Shown here piece after piece: positions 62,060 through 64,000 of a DNA stretch of 64,000 nucleotides. A program made the position numbers and the translations under genes. Each line of letters begins with the position of its first letter. Position 1 is the first letter of the stretch. The DNA comes from JAOUJD01 sp963726405 (GTDB lineage: Bacteria > Pseudomonadota > Gammaproteobacteria > Burkholderiales > Burkholderiaceae_F), in contig CAVSCF010000014.1 of assembly GCA_963726405.1 (NCBI GenBank), forward strand, positions 117,777 through 181,776, read 5' to 3'. The notes beneath the pieces were generated by a model, which was given only the letters and a program-made list of their open reading frames with translations, made no database searches and was not told the origin of the DNA.

Positions 62060-62407
62060 TCAGTCGCCCGAGAAGAACCATACGGTCCGGATCCGGCCGT
62101 CCACCACCTGGTAGGAAGCGGCGACCTCGAACGGACGGTCACGGACTCCGTGCACCCGCTCGTGGTCGATGACGACGTTGCCGATCACCATCCTGTTCAC
62201 CAGTTCCGCGCGCAATTCAGGCAAGTTGAAGCGCTCCGTCCGATAGAACTCGGCGAGCTGCGCGAGGTTGCTGAACGCCGGAACCTTGGAGGGCAGCCGG
62301 TAGACGACCACTTCGTCTTCGTACACCTCGAGGAAACGCGGCAGGTCGTGGTCGTTGTAGGCATCGAGCTGGTGCTGCACCGCCTGTTCGGGCGTCCTGG
62401 TGGTCAC
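62060..62407 (-). CDS. SnoaL/NTF2-like protein
   Basis: A 115-residue protein of the NTF2-like fold (SnoaL or ketosteroid isomerase type): VQHQLDAYNDHDLPRFLEVY, then VFAF-like KVPAFSNLAQLAEFYRTERF and ASYQVVDGRIRTVWFFSGD. GTG at 62407 lies 2 bases after the stop of the upstream gene and is preferred; a longer frame starts inside that gene. It probably shares a transcript with the carboxymuconolactone decarboxylase-like gene. The ligand is unknown. Confidence 0.78.
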   Translation of the reverse strand: MTTRTPEQAVQHQLDAYNDHDLPRFLEVYEDEVVVYRLPSKVPAFSNLAQLAEFYRTERFNLPELRAELVNRMVIGNVVIDHERVHGVRDRPFEVAASYQVVDGRIRTVWFFSGD

Positions 62408-62408
62408 G

Positions 62409-62786
62409 TCAGTTCCCCATTTCCTTGAAGACTTCGCGCGCGACACGGAAGCTGTCGATGGCCGCCGGCACGCCGCAGTAGATCGCCGCCTGCAGGAAGA
62501 CTTCGCGGATCTCGTCCTTCGTCAGGCCATTGTTGATCGCGCCGCGCACGTGCAGCTTGAGCTCGTGCGGCCGGTTCAACGCCGTGATCATGGCGAGGTT
62601 CAGGAAGCTTCGCGTACGCCGATCGAGTCCCGGACGATTCCACACGTCGCCCCAGCAGTACTGGGTCACCAGTTCCTGCATCGGCATGTTGAAGTCGTCG
62701 GCGTTCCTGATCGACGCGTCGACGTACTCGGCGCCCAGCACTTCGCGGCGTGTCTGCAACCCTCGTTCGAACAGTTCCTTGTTCAC
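62409..62786 (-). CDS. carboxymuconolactone decarboxylase family protein (PcaC-like)
   Basis: A 125-residue protein close to 4-carboxymuconolactone decarboxylase of the protocatechuate pathway: TQYCWGDVWNRPGLDRRTRS, LNLAMITALNRPHELKLHVR, GAINNGLTKDEIREVFLQ and AAIYCGVPAAIDSFRVAREV. The TKDE-LHVRGA region is typical. No other pca genes are seen, so the role could differ; members with a CxxC are peroxidases, which this is not. The ATG follows a GAGGAGAACG tract. Confidence 0.88.
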   Translation of the reverse strand: MNKELFERGLQTRREVLGAEYVDASIRNADDFNMPMQELVTQYCWGDVWNRPGLDRRTRSFLNLAMITALNRPHELKLHVRGAINNGLTKDEIREVFLQAAIYCGVPAAIDSFRVAREVFKEMGN

Positions 62787-62890
62787 GGCGTTCTCCTCGT
62801 GTTGAAAGGCTGGAAGCTAGCCCGCATTCTGACGCAGCGGGACCCGGGGGCCGGCGCGTCGCCGCGAACGACTCACGTACAGTCGCGCGG

Positions 62891-64000
62891 ATGAGCGGCC
62901 GGCCATGGGATGCGATCGTGATCGGTGCCGGCGCCGCCGGCATGATGTGCGCCGCCGTGGCGGGGCAGCGCGGCGCGCGCGTGCTCCTGATCGACCACGC
63001 CGGGAAACTCGGCGAGAAGATCCGCATCTCGGGCGGCGGCCGGTGCAACTTCACGAACGTCAACGCCGGGCCCGCCAATTTCGTTTCGGAGAATCCAGCG
63101 TTCTGCCGGGCGGCCCTCGCGCGCTACGGCGCTGCGGACTTCGTCGCCCTCGTGAAACGCCATCGGATCCGGTTTCACGAGAAGCACCGCGGCCAGCTCT
63201 TCTGCGACGAGTCCTCGGAGCAGATCATCGACATGCTCGTAGCCGAGTGCGACGCAGGTCGCGTGGCCTGGCAGCGTCCGGCCAGAGTTGAGCGCATCGG
63301 CAAGGCGGGCGAGTTCTTCGAGGTCGCGACGACGGCGGGCACCGAGTCCGGGCGCCGGCTCGTCGTAGCCACCGGCGGGCTGTCGATTCCCAAGATCGGC
63401 GCGACCGACTTCGGCTATCGCATCGCGCGTCAGTTCGGACTGCGCATCGTCGAGCCTCGGCCTGCCCTGGTGCCTCTCACGTTCGATGCAACACAGTGGG
63501 CGCCCTTCGTTTCGCTCGCCGGCGTTTCCCTGGAAGTGAACGCGCGGTGCGACGGCGGCCGGTTCGACGAGGATCTCCTCTTCACGCACCGCGGGCTTTC
63601 CGGTCCGGCGATCCTGCAGATCTCGACGTTCTGGAACCCGGGCGCGGAGATCGAACTGAACCTCGCTCCGCAGTTCGGCGGCGACGCTCTCCCCGAAGCG
63701 CTCGTCGCGTTGAAGCGCGACAGCCGCCAGACGCTCGCGAACGGAATGGCCGGGCTGCTGCCACGGCGGCTCGCTGAAGGTTGGCTGCTGAGCCACCGCA
63801 TCGACGGTGCGCAGCGCCTGCCCGACATCCCGGATCGCGTGTTGCGGATGCTCGCGCAGTCGCTGCGTCAATGGCGGCTGAAGCCTGCGGGCAGCGAGGG
63901 CTTCCGCAAGGCGGAGGTGACCCGCGGCGGTGTCGCGACCGACGAACTGTCGCAGGCGCACGTTCGAGGCGAAGCGCGCACCGGGCCTGCACTTCATCGG
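62891..64000 (+). CDS. HI0933/BaiN-family flavoprotein, C-terminus outside the window
   Basis: An NAD(P)/FAD-dependent oxidoreductase of the HI0933/BaiN family, about 370 codons visible. FAD motif AIVIGAGAAGMMCAAVAGQR, LGEKIRISGGGRCNFTN (a family hallmark), VVATGGLSIPKIGATDFGY, and DLLFTHRGLSGPAILQIS. Near 63955 the frame departs: the expected continuation TFEAKRAPGLHFI is encoded one base off (from 63961), so an extra or missing base lies at about 63950-63960. The function of the family in most bacteria is unclear. The gene runs off the right edge. Confidence 0.88.
   Translation, partial: MSGRPWDAIVIGAGAAGMMCAAVAGQRGARVLLIDHAGKLGEKIRISGGGRCNFTNVNAGPANFVSENPAFCRAALARYGAADFVALVKRHRIRFHEKHRGQLFCDESSEQIIDMLVAECDAGRVAWQRPARVERIGKAGEFFEVATTAGTESGRRLVVATGGLSIPKIGATDFGYRIARQFGLRIVEPRPALVPLTFDATQWAPFVSLAGVSLEVNARCDGGRFDEDLLFTHRGLSGPAILQISTFWNPGAEIELNLAPQFGGDALPEALVALKRDSRQTLANGMAGLLPRRLAEGWLLSHRIDGAQRLPDIPDRVLRMLAQSLRQWRLKPAGSEGFRKAEVTRGGVATDELSQAHVRGEARTGPALHR

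Overview
This 64 kb window is a high-GC, gene-dense chromosomal segment from a proteobacterium, most likely a betaproteobacterium of the Burkholderiales/Rhodocyclales type. The evidence is the combination of a PhaF-type phasin, DUF3297, Tat-exported peptide-type binding proteins, HDLRQP-family hybrid kinases, a RatA-type START protein, a HupSLC/HupDFGHIJK/HypABFCDEX hydrogenase locus and a LivKHMGF uptake operon. No rRNA, tRNA or CRISPR array was seen.

Layout. 1-10.96 kb: three tandem family-5 ABC substrate-binding proteins (the first cut by the window edge), a lipase-like hydrolase, DUF3297, a double-SDR protein, a phasin, a patatin-like phospholipase whose 5' end carries a 134-bp tandem duplication, a TetR regulator and a TPR protein. 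10.96-17.6 kb: an accessory block whose first part looks clearly lower in GC. It holds a degenerate HD-GYP protein, a frame-broken hybrid kinase with its receiver, LuxR-type regulators and an orphan C39-peptidase ABC exporter. 17.6-22.3 kb: an outer-membrane protein, a VIT/CCC1-like membrane protein and a GNAT protein (all with frame breaks), then a CBS protein, a DUF2867-type SDR and a cyclic-nucleotide-binding protein.

22.4-40.4 kb is the centrepiece. It encodes an uptake [NiFe] hydrogenase (hupSLC) with the extra cysteines of the O2-tolerant membrane-bound group, the hup accessory genes and the hyp maturation genes ending in hypX, which supplies CO ligand in aerobes. Two 19-bp palindromes of the same architecture (TGTAACSS-N3-SSGTTACA) lie upstream of hupS and of hupD and suggest a common regulator not encoded here. 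A HemW-like radical SAM gene and an orphan HigA-like gene are embedded in the locus.

40.5-48.5 kb is a complete nine-gene A/V-type rotary ATPase operon (order G/H-C-I-K-F-E-A-B-D) directly behind hypX. One possible link is that H2 oxidation builds an ion gradient that a second rotary ATPase uses, or that the ATPase manages pH or ions under H2-oxidising conditions; this is inference. 48.5-54.7 kb: a RatA-like protein, two tandem small cytochromes c with twin terminators, a diheme lipoprotein, purT and a convergent LuxR response regulator/hybrid kinase pair. 54.8-64 kb: a branched-chain amino-acid-type ABC operon, LD-carboxypeptidase, a TadA deaminase with an N-terminal DUF2087-like domain, small enzymes and an HI0933/BaiN flavoprotein cut by the window end.

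Caution: at least eight genes, including hypB and the last flavoprotein, show single-base frame breaks with recognisable protein continuing in another frame. That pattern suggests indel errors in the underlying sequence at least as much as true pseudogenes.
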